DNA of 64,000 bases from Pachyseris speciosa (GCA_016490735.1 JAEMWC010000395.1:477501-541500), one strand, 5' to 3'; shown: positions 32,705-45,518, numbered from the stretch's first letter. Notes: generated from the letters alone by a model not told the origin. Numbers and translations: made by a program.

Positions 32705-33326
32705 GCACATATCTAAACACGTCAACATATCCTTATGTACCTTAACTTGCGCAACAAATGTTCTTGGCAGATGATGCCACTTTGACATATCTTTTTCTCG
32801 GCTTCTTCAAGAACACAAGAAGGACCTTAAAGTAAATTTAAGGCAAACCTTGGTCACCAATTGCTAACACATACTTACAAAATCAAATTCCTATTCCCAC
32901 TCCAACTACGCGGAGGCGATCGTGTGTAATCTTTTAGCGTTGTCTTTTCTGCGTATTTTGCCACCGAGGTAATATATATGCACTCCTGTAAATTGTTTAT
33001 CTTTCTTTGGAACACTGAGTTAGGTCAGCAGGAAAACTGATAGCCAAACAACTTTTAGGACATCCTGATCCCATTTTGTTTGAGCTGCTTCAGAAACGTG
33101 CTTTCGCTAGCCCTCTTTCAAAGGCCTGTACAAGCGCATTTATTGCATGACTTTAGCCGCATAACACTCAGAACCTGCTTTTTATTTTTTGCCAGCTGGA
33201 TATTTAAACAAGAAAGCGGTAAATTTCCATCTGAACGATAGACAAAGAGTAGAAGGCCATGAAGAAATGTCTTCTTTTCTTGGTGAGGATGAGGGATATA
33301 GGACAGGACAAAATTATTATAAACTT
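32702..33326. other. Stretch with nothing recognised
   Basis: Unique-looking AT-rich sequence between the LINE and the duplicated block; no gene or repeat recognised. Confidence 0.35.
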
Positions 33327-33464
33327 TTAAGTCAAAATGATTTAATTCTTTTTCATGAACTGAAACGGAAAAAGTGGGGAGGCAGGTTCCGCAGCCGGCC
33401 GATAAACTGCTACCCGGACCCTAATTGAAATATCAGTTACTGGCACCTGTATCCCTTGTTAGTA

Positions 33465-33612
33465 TATACCACACAAGTGAATAGTGTTTTTCGCGGGCTC
33501 TGATTGGTTAACTCGGAGGTGATTAGCAAGTACTATTCACCTCCGAGCAGCCGGCGCGCCAGATTTTACAATTTTTGACCGCTTGTCGGTATATTGTCAC
33601 ACATAAAGTAAT
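33465..33612 (+). mobile_element. Partial foldback element with 'attcacctccgag' hairpin
   Basis: aactcggaggtgattagcaa and actattcacctccgag form a hairpin. The rest runs to acataaagtaatg. Related copies: 39527-39682 (same strand) and 52130-52385 (reverse strand, longer). Confidence 0.65.
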
Positions 33613-34289
33613 GTTTTGGTCCGCTAATTATTCAGTAGTCTCACTTATCACGAATGATCCCCGACGCAATTCGTATACGTTACTGATCGCACCAAAGAGA
33701 ATGTCTTATCAGAAGGAAGAACGCGTTAGATATTTCCCGTTTTAAATGTAGTTGGTAAATGTGAGCATCTCATACAGAGATGAATTGTGGTAACATCAGC
33801 GATTCTTAATACAGAAAATATAATACAGAAACACAAGCCAACAAATGTTGACAATGTTGTCACTCCTTTAGATGTACGAACACTTTAGTTTGGCCCATTG
33901 TTAATGGCTTGCGGACGATTTCGTTTGGGGAGGGGGATCTAATTTTGTTCTGAGATGGGCACCTGAAAATAATGATAATCATTATGTCATATAAAGTCGT
34001 GAACTCATTCTGCAGATCTGAAACTGAAAATAAGTAAACGCTTTGACTTTTCCACTCTGTTAGTTACACTATCATAGATTTAGTATACTCTCCGAATCAG
34101 AACGAATTGGGTCTAAATACAATATGTTTTCCTGTTCGCGGCCTTCTTAGTCAATAATTGCGATATCGGTTTCCTTCTTATGATCGGAAAATGTCTGCAA
34201 ATGTGTTCAAATTTTCTGCAATTTATTTATTTATTTATTTGCCACACACAATGAACTGGAATGATTAATAAATTACAATGATTGTGAAT

Positions 34290-34713
34290 GATATATGAAA
34301 TGAATCATATATGAACTGCGGAAATGAAATCAAATGAAGAATGATCCTCGCAGTTGTGAACGCAATTAATGCAATTGCGAAAAGAAGCCTGAAAAAATTC
34401 AGGACTTCATATATCATTCACACTCATTTCTTTCACGGGATCATATGAACCCACAATTGACCTGCTCCCAACGTCAGTGGCTTAATAGCTCAGTTGGTTA
34501 GAGCATCGCACGGGTAATCGCGTGGTCACGGGTTCAAACCCCGTTGAAGTCCTGAATTTTTTTCAGGCTTCTTTTCGCAATTGCATTAATTGCGTTCACA
34601 ACTGCGAGGATAATTCTTCATTTGATTTCATTTCCGCAGTTCATATATGATTCATTTCGTATATTATTCACACTCATTTCTTTCACGGGATCATATGAAC
34701 CCACAATTGACCT

Positions 34714-34754
<41 letters not shown>

Positions 34755-34885
34755 ATCGCACCAGTAATCGCGAGGTCATGGGTTCAAACCCCGTTGAAGT
34801 CCTGAACTCTAGTTTTTTTCAGGCTTCTTTTCGCAATTGCGTTAATTGCGTTCACAACTGCGAGGATCATTCCTCATTTAATTAC
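34290..34885 (+). repeat. tRNA-derived SINE cluster: two tRNA-like bodies with shared tails
   Basis: The bodies at 34478-34553 and 34727-34802 start ggctt(a/c)atagctcagttgg and end ggttcaaaccccgttgaag, followed by cctgaattttttcaggcttc and gcaattgc. The tail also lies inverted at 34300-34410, so the cluster folds back on itself. The anticodon loops (gggtaat, cagtaat) do not form a normal 7-base loop. Confidence 0.7.
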
Positions 34886-35094
34886 AATGATTAATACACA
34901 GAAATTGTAATGGTAAACAAGAAAAAATCGATAGGAAAAAAAAAACAATGGCGAGGGGACCTAATAAAAACCATGGCGCTTGTAGGACTTAGGTTCCCTC
35001 CCAAGAAATAATAGATAACTAAACCTAGACAACATGGTAACAGAAGTACAGACAAGTCATATTTGTACACATAGCAGAATTAACAATTACTAAT

Positions 35095-36075
35095 AATAGA
35101 TGTTTTAAGTCATTTAAAGGCTGGTCGTTTTGCTTTACTCCCTATAAAAACCTTCAAATATTAGCTGCCATAGAGAATGTTGAAAATGCTAATATCTGAT
35201 GATCGACAGGAAGCAGGTCTTCCTCGACAATGATCGCAGAAAATTAAAATATTCGCAACTTAAAATGTTTTTATACAACAACCATATTCAAAAGCATCTG
35301 CATGTGGAAGGGTTTTAGAATTTAATAGAAAGGCTTTTGAATAATTTTAGAAGATATCGCAATTGCAATAAGAAGAAAAGTAATTGTTTTGAAATGCTGA
35401 CTACATTACAGATTGTAGCCACCCGCCATCATAGGCTGTCTGTTATATTTTGTTTGGCCAAATTCCAAACTTATGCTCGAATCGGTAGGTGAGTCTACAC
35501 TTAACTACAAATCTCTAATAAACGGCTGAGGAGGATTTTGTGATAGATCCTTCCACCGTTTTTTCACCTTTTGATTTTGATCACGTAGCCAAAATCTATC
35601 GAATGTAGTACAAGAGCACCTAAAATTTAATAAAATGGCCAAGTTTGAGAATTACGTCTTATTTCCTTCGCTTGTGGGGTAATAAAATGAGACTAAAACA
35701 AACTTCTACCAGCCGTCAACAACACTGATATGCCATGAAACAGACGGGGATATAAAAGATCGACGTGAAAGGAGATATCCCGGCGTACTTGTCCCGATTC
35801 ATGACTTATCACGATACTTGTTTAATATTGGAAATCGCAGAAATACGGTTTCCGCTGGGAAGTTTGAAGTACCCATGAAAGAATGGAATACATATTGTAT
35901 GTGTAAAATGCTTTGTTTTAGAATATTAATAAGAATTATGCAAGAGATGCGCAAAACAACAATACCACTTAAGAAACTTTCAATTTATCAAGAGCAAAAG
36001 AGGATGGTGTTATATTAGATTAGCAATAAAATTATGGTGTAGTTTAAAGCTTGGAAATACGATTTAGGTAGTTTG
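35095..36075. repeat. Triplicated segment, copy 1
   Basis: About 0.95 kb starting gatgttttaagtcatttaaa, repeated at 40965-41745 and 41826-42805 with roughly 95% identity by eye. The minus-strand candidate exon in it (35619-35406) carries an in-frame TAG here. Confidence 0.85.
35406..35619 (-). pseudogene. Candidate terminal exon, copy 1, broken by a TAG
   Basis: Counterpart of the open stretches at 41268-41481 and 42127-42340. The codon for Gln in RDLQLSVDS is TAG here. No family recognised. Confidence 0.3.
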
Positions 36076-36740
36076 ACATCTGGGCAGGTCACGGTTTGTT
36101 AAAAACACCTTATTGAATCCTCAAAACGACGGCTGTAAGATTGTACTGAGTCTAAATTTTAATCTTCCTACCTACAAAACAGGGGCACCCAACGAGCCAA
36201 ATCAACCATGAGCTGTAGAAAGACATTTTTGAGTACGTTATGGTGTTTGAAGTCTGTTTAAAATGATGTTTTCATAAGCCAGTAGAAATTCATCTGTTCG
36301 GATTCCCTAGCTGAAATTTTAGTTGTCCGAAACTTTTAGGGAACAAAATTTTCCTTTGAGAAAATGCAATGAACTTTTCACGAACTTTCTAGGGAACTAT
36401 TTTCTTTCCGAAAATGCTAGTTGACGTTTTTTACTTAAAAAAAATAGCAATTACGACCTTTCGAAAACCTCACGGGCTATGATTTCCCAACTGCGAATCT
36501 TTTAGGCCACGTTTTAGTTACGAAGATCCGAGTGTACTCCTTAATCGACGCCGAAAGCACAAGGCGAATAAGCCTCCACCGAACAGATGTCTACCGAAAC
36601 TTGTTGTTGGTTGCTCCTGACAACACAATATTTTACCTCTCCATATTAACAAACTGTCATTTTTCGACGTTCAGTGGCTTGGTCTGGCAGAAAAGCTGTT
36701 TTGAACGCGTTGCATATTGCGCTAAGCGAAAAGTTTAATT

Positions 36741-37446
36741 TAAGGAAGACGTTACCGGGTATTTAGTTTTTAAATTACTTGAAGGTTAACTAAAAATACA
36801 CAACATGAACTTGCAAACGCGTAGGTAAATTTCATGCTAGGTGATAGATTGGTAGGTTGGGAATAAATCTAATTTGTAGCTATCTTCAACTGGTTTTTGC
36901 CTTGAATCAATAACATCAAAAAAATATGCCTGTCTTTCGTGACACAACGGTCTTCATTTACAAGCTTGAAGGAAACATTACGAGCATGAATCTAGCACCA
37001 ATTGAAACCCTGAATTACGACGTCGGCCATGGAGAGTATTTGAAATTGGAATCATCGAAAGATTAGTAAATTTGCGTCAATGTTTTCTCGTTTAAACTGA
37101 CTACATAACGAAAGCAAGAAGCTGTGAAAGTACAATACCTGAAATTAAAGAAGGTTCCTGTGTTCTCTTAAAGATGTGAAGAGTTGTCAACGTTTTCGTT
37201 TTTACCGCAAGGGTCTGCTTCCTGATACGATGAAATTCAAAGCCAATGTATTATGTTAGAACTTTGTGATTATCCTAACAACAAGAAAGACATCGTAGAC
37301 GATCACATTTAGGCCAGCTGGTTTCCCCTGTGGAAGCTAACTTTGTCTAATTTTCCTTTTGGTGCGACAAAGTCTGTATGTTAATGTTTCTCATGAGTGT
37401 TCCGGAGAGAATCATTTACATTTCGTGAAAATGCTGTTTACTTGAG
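36741..37446. other. Stretch with nothing recognised
   Basis: AT-rich single-copy sequence within this window; no gene recognised. Confidence 0.3.
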
Positions 37447-37868
37447 TATAGTAAACACCCGCATATAAGAACAAATGGATTAAAAACACCAGGCTGAAAT
37501 TTGGCCAATAAAGCCCCATTTTTATAAGAACAATATCAGCCTGAAAATTTTAACATGTTCTTATAAAATGGAAAAGTGTCATAATTACAAAACATGTAAG
37601 TTTATGTTTGCTGTCAGATAACTACATAACTCTATCAGCTGCCAAGCTGTCTTGTTTTGGTATGGAGTAATGTTATTCTACAAAAATTATCTAGTTTATT
37701 TTCCTAAAATATACTAATTATACCTCTAGCAACATGTTTTGGATAGTATTACTAAATAAAAATTTAAGAACATTTTGAGGCTGATTTGTCACTAAGCACC
37801 TGACAAATAAGAACTCAATCAGCCTGACCTCCGAAATCGTGTGTTCTTATATGCGGGTGTTTACTGTA
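37447..37868. mobile_element. TIR element, TA target duplication (mariner-like MITE)
   Basis: The ends agtaaacacccgcatataag (left, from 37450) and cttatatgcgggtgtttact (right, to 37865) are inverted repeats of at least 24 bp flanked by TA. The interior repeats attcttataa words and has no coding capacity. Confidence 0.8.
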
Positions 37869-37951
37869 ATTGAACATGAATTTTACAAACCCAATAACTG
37901 TCTAATTTCTCGCGCGCTCAGTGGTTAATTTTTATTGCCGTCAAACTAAGA

Positions 37952-38971
37952 TTAACCCATTGGCACCCGTGCCGGCCAAAACCGGCCGTAAAAAACTCCC
38001 ATGCTTCAAAACATTGCAACTTTCTCAATCGCACGAATATTGCCTTAACTGTTAGTTGTGAGCACGAAATGGAATGCCCTTTAAATTTGGATATCCAATA
38101 AATGCAAGAAACGTAGCGATTTTTACCAAATATGGCCTTTTGAGTTTGGACAAGAACGAAACCGGCCGTTTAACGTCAAAGAGAAACAACAAAAATGCCC
38201 CTTTTTGCCTTCATGTTTTTTAAGGAAATCATCGTCGAAAAACCAAAATTCAACCATCATAACGAAATTCCGTCCTTTTTCTAGCCTAGAAATGACTTTT
38301 TTTGTTCATATTCTTCTCCCGAGCGTAGATACAGCCTTTTGTTCCAGTGCATTCGGGCCTTCCCGACATTTTCAACATCTTGAGCGCTTTGCATGCTGGG
38401 AACTAACGAGAATTTTTGAAAGCGCCCGTTCCTTCCCCCAATTCTTTCACAAATAAACTAAGTCTACAGCCACTCCGACCTACCGCCAAAATTTCCTGCT
38501 CGTGGTCGTCTTCAGTACTCAGAAATTCCAAAATATGTGGCGGTAGGTCGAGAAATTCATCAATAGTCGAGTCCCAAAGGTACTAAGTGTTCGACCGGCC
38601 AAATTCCCAGTTCGTCGAGTAACAAGCCAAATTCAACAACAAAGTACATCACCTTGCTCGATTCTTTGAGAAAGTGGACTCTTAGCTACCGTCACGCTTA
38701 ATGATGCTCATCAGGCAGCCGCTAAAGATGAAAAATGGCTGTAAATTTAGCAGAAATCGCAAGCAAACCGAACTTGGGCCATTGTTGTCGCTTCACGGAT
38801 AAAAAATAGCTACGTCAAAATGACGTTTTCAGAAACCTTGAGCCTCCAGTGGCTTAGGACAGCACCACTTTTCCCTGGTAGTTCAAATAAAGAGTCACGA
38901 ATTGCTATTCATCGTTTATAGGTGGAAAATCACTCCGAAAATGTAAAAACCGCCGGTAGTCAATGGGTTAA
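37952..38971. mobile_element. piggyBac-like non-autonomous element (TTAA target)
   Basis: TTAA at 37952-37955 followed by CCCATTGGC; mirrored GTCAATGGG followed by TTAA at 38968-38971. The TTAA duplication and CCC...GGG ends are typical of piggyBac. About 1 kb, no transposase visible; an open frame at 38205-38456 has no known domain. Confidence 0.75.
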
Positions 38972-39099
38972 AATGTATGCGAAAATTTGTGAACTTTTGA
39001 GGTACAAAATGGAGAAGTGCGTCACACAGGACTTTTGCACCCTTCCTAACTGGAAAAAAAGCTCTTCTGTGTAAAGGATCCCGAAAATTAGAAAACTAA

Positions 39100-39123
39100 A
39101 AAAAATAATAATAATAATAAAAA

Positions 39124-39173
<50 letters not shown>
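39100..39173. repeat. (AAT)n microsatellite
   Basis: About 70 bases of aat/aaat units. Confidence 0.9.
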
Positions 39174-39176
<3 letters not shown>

Positions 39177-40061
39177 CTATCGGTTTTCCGAAATAAGACA
39201 ACTTGCAAGAAATTGTTTGAAATCCCGAGTCCAAAGGCTCTAATCGAACCACAACTTAAAGTGGTTTGTGGAGAATTTTTTGGTAAAGACACAAGATAGC
39301 AATTGTAACAGTCTACTTTCTTTTCAAAACAAATATTTACTAGTCTTCTTGTATTCGTCACCTCCACATCTCCCATGATACACTTTGTTACACTCTTAAG
39401 TCAAAATGGTTTAATTCTTTTTCATGAACTGAAACGGAAAAAGTGGGGAGGCAGGTTCCGCAGCCGGCCGATAAACTGCTACCCGGACCCTAATTGAAAT
39501 ATCAGTTACTGGCACCTGTATCCCTTGTTAGTATATACCACACAAGTGAATTGTGTTTTTCGCGGGCTCTGATTGGTTAACTCGGGGGTGATTAGCAAGT
39601 ACTATTCACCTCCGTGCAGCCGGCGCGCTAGATTTTACAATTTTTGACCGCTTGTCGGTATATTGTCACACATAAAGTAATGTTTTGGTCCGCTAATTAT
39701 TCAGTAGTCTCACTTATCACGAATGATCTCCGACGCAATTCGTTACTGAACGCACCAAAGAGAATGTCTTATCAGAAGGAAGAACGCGTTAGATATTTCC
39801 CGTTTCAAATGTAGTTGGTAAATGTGAGCATTTCATACAGAGATGAATTGTGGTAACATCAACGATTCTTAATACAGAAAATATAATATAGGAACACAAG
39901 CCAACAAATGTTGACAATGTTGTCACTCCTTTAGATGTACGAACACTTTAGTTTGGCCCATTGTTAATGGCTTGCGGACGATTTCGTTTGGGGAGGGGGA
40001 TCTAATTTTGTTCTGAGATGGGCACCTGAAAATAGTGATAATCATTATGCCATATAAAGGA

Positions 40062-40965
40062 TACTTCACAAATTAATGTGATCAAGTAAGCTGAAGCCAC
40101 TCTAAAGGCACTAAGCCTACAAGGTAGCGGGCATTACCCCTTAAATCTAGCAAAGCAAAGATTGAGCCCAAGCATTAGCAGCCATGGACAGCTGTTTCGG
40201 CTTTGTTAGGCCTCATCAGCATGGCGGACGCCGTGTTTGTTTGTTTGTTTGTTTGTTTTTTTTAATTTGTCCGCGAAAGTCCGCACTCGATCCAGTAACT
40301 CACGGCATGAAACCAGGCAATGGACAGCTGTTTCGGCCTTGTTAGGCCTCATCAGCATGGCATAGCTAATGCTCAGGCTCAAGTACCCACATATCAATAA
40401 AACAAGCAATGAAAACGTAAAGCTTGTGGGATGTGGCTGGAGTGACAAGGATACTTGAAAAATTAATGTGATCAAGTTAGCTGAAGCCACTCTAAAGGCA
40501 CTAAGGCCACAAGGTAGCGGGCATTACCCCTTAAATCTACCAAAGCAAAGATTGAGCCCAAGCATTAGCAGCCATTGCCTACTTTCATACCGTGAGGTAC
40601 TGGGTCGAATGCGGACTTTCGCGGACAAATTACAAAAAAAAACATGGCTTCGGCCACGAAGTGACACTGGAGTTGTGCCTCCTTTTGTTGTTGAAACAAT
40701 AAGTTCGTGATAAGGACGCCTTTTTCTTCGCAACAGCGGACGCCGTGTTTGTTTGTTTGTTTGTTTTTTTTTTTGAATTTGTCCGCGAAAGTCCGCACTC
40801 GACCCAGTAACTCACGGCATGAAACCAGGCAATGGCAGCTGTTTCGGCCTTGTTAGGCCTCATCAGCATGGCATAGCTAATGCTCAGGCTCAAGTACCCA
40901 CATATCAATAAAACAAGCAATGAAAACGTAAAGCTTGTGGGATGTGGCTGGAGTGACAAGGATAT
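40062..40965. repeat. Tandem repeat of a ~380-bp unit
   Basis: ggatactt(c/g)a(c/a)aaattaat ... agcattagcagccat starts at 40060 and again at 40449. The end part, cagctgtttcggccttgtta ... gtggctggagtgacaaggat, occurs three times (40190, 40325, 40840). ctgtttcggccttgttagg with catcagcatgg resembles the conserved ends of Penelope-type elements, but no coding part is present. Confidence 0.65.
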
Positions 40966-41267
40966 AAGGATTTAAGTCATTTAAAGCCGTTTTGCTTTAC
41001 TGACTAGAAAAACCTTCAAATATTAGCTGCCATAGAGAATGTTGAAATTGCTAATATCTGATGATCGACAGGAAGCAGATCTTCCTCGACAATGATCGCA
41101 GAAAATTAAAATATTCGCAACTTAAAATGTTTTTATACAACAACCATATTCAAAAGCATCTGCATTTGGAAGGGTTTTAGAATTTAATAGAAAGGCTTTT
41201 GAATAATTTTAGAAGATATCGCAATTGCAATAAGAAGAAAAGGAATTGTTTTGAAATGCTGACTACA

Positions 41268-41481
41268 TTACAGATTGTAGGCACCCGCCATCATAGGCTG
41301 TCTGTTATATTTTGTTTGGCCAAATTCCAAACTTATGCTCGAATCGGTAGGTGAGTCTACACTTAACTGCAAATCTCTAATAAACGGCTGAGGAGGATTT
41401 TGTGATAGATCCTTCCACCGTTTTTTCAACTTTTGATTTTGATCACGTAGCGAAAATCTATCGAATGTACTACAAGAGCAC
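41268..41481 (-). CDS. Candidate 3'-terminal exon, copy 2 (unknown protein)
   Basis: Acceptor-like AAATTTTAG|G at 41481; an open frame to TAA at 41268, about 70 codons. It starts CSCSTFDRFSLRDQNQK and contains KKRWKDLSQ and LQLSVDSPTDSSISLEFG. Lys/Ser-rich, no domain recognised. It stays open in two of three copies. It could equally be chance. Confidence 0.25.
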
Positions 41482-42126
41482 CTAAAATTTAATAAAATGG
41501 CCAAGTTTGAGAATTACGTCTTATTTCCTTCGCTTGTGGGGTAATAAAATGAGACTAAAACAAAATTCAACCAGTCGTCAACAACACTGATATGCCATGA
41601 AACAGACAGGGATATTAGATCGAAGTGAAAGGAGATATCCGTACTTGTCCTGATTTATGACTTATCACGATACTTGTTTAATATTGGGAATCGCAGAAAT
41701 ACGGTTTCCGCTGGGAAGTTAGAAGTACCCATGAAAGAATCATACATGAACTGCAGAAATGAAATCAACTGAAGAATGATCCTCGCAGTTGTGAACGCAA
41801 TTTATGAAATTGCGAAAAGAATTACTGACAATAGATGTTTTAAGTCATTTAAAGGCCGGCCGTTTTGCTTTACTCACTATAAAAACCTTCAAAATGAACC
41901 TTGAAAATGCTAATATCTGATGATCGACAGGAAGCAGGTCTTCCTCGCCAATGATCGCAGCAAATTAACATATTCGCAACTTAAAATGTTTTTATACAAC
42001 AACCATATTCAAAAGCATCTGCATTTGGAAGGGTTTTAGAATTTAATAGAAAGGCTTTTGAGTGATTTTAGAAGATATCGCAATTGCAATAAGAAGAAAG
42101 GGAATTGTTTTGTAATGCTGACTAAA

Positions 42127-42340
42127 TTACAGATTGTAGCCACCCGCCATCATAGGCTGTCTGTCATATTTTGTTAGGCCAAATTCCAAACTTATGCTCG
42201 AATCGGTAGGTGAGTCTACACTTAACTGCAAATCTCTAATAAACGGCTGAGGAGAATTTTGTGATAGATCCTTCCACCGTTTTTTTATCTTTTGATTTTG
42301 ATCACGTAGCGAAAATCTATCGAATGTACTACAAGAGCCC
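42127..42340 (-). CDS. Candidate 3'-terminal exon, copy 3 (unknown protein)
   Basis: Same open stretch as 41268-41481 with a few substitutions (KIKKRW, NSPQPF, GLTKYDRQPM). The exon start phase (1 base left over) does not fit the phase-0 end of the receptor TM7 exon, so it is not an alternative tail of copy B. Confidence 0.25.
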
Positions 42341-43214
42341 CTAAAATTTAATAAATTGGCCAAGTTTGAGAATTACGTCTTCTTTCCTTCGCTTGTGGGG
42401 TAATAAAATGAGACTAAAACAAAATTCAACCAGTCGTCAACAACACTGATATGCCATGAAACAGACGGGGATGTAAAAGATCGACGTGAAAGGAGATATC
42501 CGTACTTGTCCCGATTCATGACTTATCACGATACTTGTTTAATATTGGAAATCGCAGAAATACGGTTTCCGCTGGGAAGTTAGAAGTACCCATGAAAGAA
42601 TGGAATACATATTGTATGTGTAAAATGCTTTGTTTTAGAATATTAATAAGAATTATGCAAGAGATGCGAAAAACAACAATACCATTTGAGAAACTATTTC
42701 AATTGATCAAGAGGAAAAGAGGATGGTGTTATATTAGAATAGCAATAAAATTATGGTGTAGTTCAAAGCTTGGAAATACGATTTATGTAGTTTGACATCT
42801 GGACAGGTCACGGTTGTTAAAAACACCTTATTGAATCTCAAAAGGACGGCTGTAAGATTGTACTGAGTCTAAATTGTAATCTTCCATCCTATAAAACAAT
42901 ATTTTACCTCTCCATATTAGCAAACTTTCATTTTTCGAAGTTCAGTGGCTTGGTCTGGCAGAAAAGCTGTTTTGAACGCGTTGCATATTGCGCTAAGCGA
43001 AAAGTTGTACTTCTTGTACTGTAAGCCAACCTTTTGTAACCGTGCGCGCCCACAGTACTTTGGTCCGCGGTACATGCAAATAAACATTGCTGAAACCGTA
43101 CCAGAAAGAGACAAGATCGGGGGATATAGAAGGATATGGAAGCAGAAAACATTCACAAATCAGAAGGATTTCATTTCGACAATCTTTATCGTACAAAGTA
43201 AACATATTTTGGAA

Positions 43215-43343
43215 TTAACAAGGTGAGACTTTGTCGTGTACGATCGAACAGAACTCCTCTGCACCCTGTGGGGCCATCGTGTTCGTCATAGTTGAATCTC
43301 CAGATTCGTCATCGAGTGATTCCATCTTTAAACGATGAACCAG
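43215..43343 (-). pseudogene. Receptor B exon 14: shortened, diverged tail
   Basis: Starts LVHRLKMESLDDESGDST like receptor A, then changes to MAPQGAEEFC and stops with TAA at 43217-43215, giving a 42-residue tail in place of 87. Confidence 0.7.
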
Positions 43344-45053
43344 CTGTTGAAAGCAAAGAATTGAAAAACATTATTTTGGGACGAATATTAAATTCTGTGC
43401 AACGAGCAGCGTACTTACATCGAGATATTAAAACATGAAGCTCCTGCAGGATTATTGTGAAGTATTAAAATCGACTCCTTTTTTTGTACTTCTTCACCGA
43501 TGGTGAGGCTAGACTTGGCGGGACCTGAACTGTCGGTGGTTAAAGAGTAAAGGTAGCTGCATAACAAACAAACAACGGAAACAAAAACAGAACTATTATT
43601 GACTGCCTGGGAGGGGTGGAGGTGATGGTGGCGGTGGGGAGGGGTAGGCTACTCGGATTCAAGAGTAGAGGAGAGGAGACCCAGTTTTCTCTCCATTTCT
43701 CTCTCAGTCTCTCGCTTTCACGTTGATTTGATCCGTTGATTTTTCCTCTCGTCCTCGGTACAATACCTCTAACGCTTATGACAGTTGGTATATCGGGTCG
43801 AGGATACGGCTGCATGATACATTGTCCGAAAAATAAACAGCTGGTCGAGAAGCGACGCTTCGAGGGCAGCTATGAAGTTTTGAGGACAATCTATCAGCCA
43901 AGGACATTACCCTCCGATATACAAGCTAGCCAGAATGAGCTTTATTAATTTTCATACTGCGTATACACAGTTGAAAGTTGACTGAAAATGTTGAAAAAAA
44001 AAAGGTGAATGAACTAAACAGCTGCATTGATTGGTCGAGTTTCTTTTATTTAACTATGATTGGACTCTTCCATTTAAAATTAAAGAAACTTTTTTTTGCG
44101 TCCGAAAAATCGGAGGAGACAAATATCGACGCGGACGGGGTATATTGCCTGATACCAGTCCTCAGATTTGCACTACGTGACCGAAAATAGCCAATATAAT
44201 CACGCAAAAATTAATCGGTGGGTTATAAGTTAGGATAGTTGTAAGTTATTTAGAGTTAGCGTTGGGTATCATCATATTCTCTGTTTGGCAGGAAGAGACA
44301 GGCGAAGAAAGTGTACCGAGTAAAATGAATAAGGCAAGTGCAAAGATACTGCTGATGCCCACTTTCCCATTCTCGTCCCAGGGCCCTTCTGTCTCTTAGC
44401 CCTGCCGGCCACGAGACTTGAAGGGCTTTGGAAATGGAATGAAGTTTTCGTTGCCGCTGTCCTCGCCGCTGCCCATGATAGGCAGGAATGATTTACTGAG
44501 AAACTGAAGCAACGATCTAGGAACGTACGGGGCCTGTCCTTCCCCTCACAAGAAGTTCAGTATCCGCAGTAGTGCTCTGAGAATTGTTTCATTGTTTAAG
44601 AAAGAAAAACGCGCAAAATAGAACAAAGAAATGTTCTGTTATGATTCGTAAAGCAATACACCACAAGTTTCTATGGTTTATAGGCTGATAAACCACGCGG
44701 GATGTTGGAAGAACACTCGAAGAATTCGTGAATCACGAGCCGGGGGCGAGCTGATTGACCAATCAGAGCGCGCGAATTGACTTTGCTTATTATATAATAA
44801 GACATAACTGGTAAGACAGGTGTTGTTTATAACGAGTCTGCTTTAGACAAGGACAGCCGCTCTCCCTTCTCTAAATCTGCTATGATTCGTTCCCTTTATA
44901 GCCTGCGAACACACTCAGTAAGGCACAGTAGATCTGACAAAAGAGAATACAAAATGTAATCGGTATAAGAATCATCTTCTTTGACTTTTACCTAGTTGCG
45001 CAAGTAAGTAAAGTGCGTGATTGACTTAACAGAAATGCGCCAGTTTCTTTTAC
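43344..45053. other. Intron 13 of receptor B
   Basis: Longer and different from the receptor A intron after about 43440; no gene recognised. A G-rich patch (gtggaggtgatggtggcggt) lies near 43616. Confidence 0.4.
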
Positions 45054-45386
45054 CTTGGGTATGAAGATCAAACATATGGTGGCTGTAGCAGGAAATATTA
45101 TGCACACACTCAGCGCAGCGTACAGCTCACTGTACTGTTTATCCACCAAGATGACCGCCAAGAAAGCACCAACCATAGACAAGACCACCACGTTGTAAAC
45201 ACAAATACCGATGACGCGTGAGTCATTCAGATGAGCGTAAACAACATTCCTTGTCTCGTACGCGAGGAAAAGGCCATAAAGCAACAGAATTCCTTTGTAA
45301 ACATAGATCTGCGCCAGCCACATCGGCATGTTCTCTGCCATGCAGGTGTTTAATGTATATACTATGATGGAACCATTTGGATATTT
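45054..45386 (-). pseudogene. Receptor B exon 13: transmembrane segments 5-7, open
   Basis: 111 codons, borders TTATTGCAG|AAA and AAG|GTAAAA. Two codons shorter than in receptor A (KYPNGSIIVYT against NDPNDYYKTIVYT), otherwise nearly the same residues. Confidence 0.88.
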
Positions 45387-45518
45387 CTGCAATAACAATC
45401 ATAAAGATAAGTATCCGTAGAATAACAATAACTCATTACTGCCAGTGATATCAGTAAGTCAGTTAGTAGCCTCGTCAGTCACCGCGAGCGGCGGTCTATC
45501 CTGAGTCATTCGGGCGTA

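Larger units (their letters stand above)
33327..36740. repeat. Duplicated block, left copy (partner about 39395-43010)
   Basis: 33327-33995 matches 39395-40060 almost base for base. 35095-36075 matches 40965-41745 and 41826-42805. 36630-36730 matches 42898-43005. The parts between have diverged or been replaced (tRNA SINEs here, a different repeat at 40060-40960 there). It holds no intact gene. Confidence 0.85.
39395..43010. repeat. Duplicated block, right copy (partner 33327-36740)
   Basis: Rearranged copy of the left block, with the 0.95-kb inner segment present twice in tandem (40965-41745, 41826-42805) and a foreign repeat at 40060-40960. Confidence 0.85.

Noticed and set aside
22940..34802. 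CRISPR-like array from repeated gtcctgaattttttcaggc words
   Set aside because: Few, unevenly spaced copies attached to tRNA-like bodies in eukaryotic DNA; they are SINE tails.
41268..42340. Alternative C-terminal exons for receptor B
   Set aside because: The exon phase does not match the phase-0 end of the TM7 exon, and copy B already has an exon 14.
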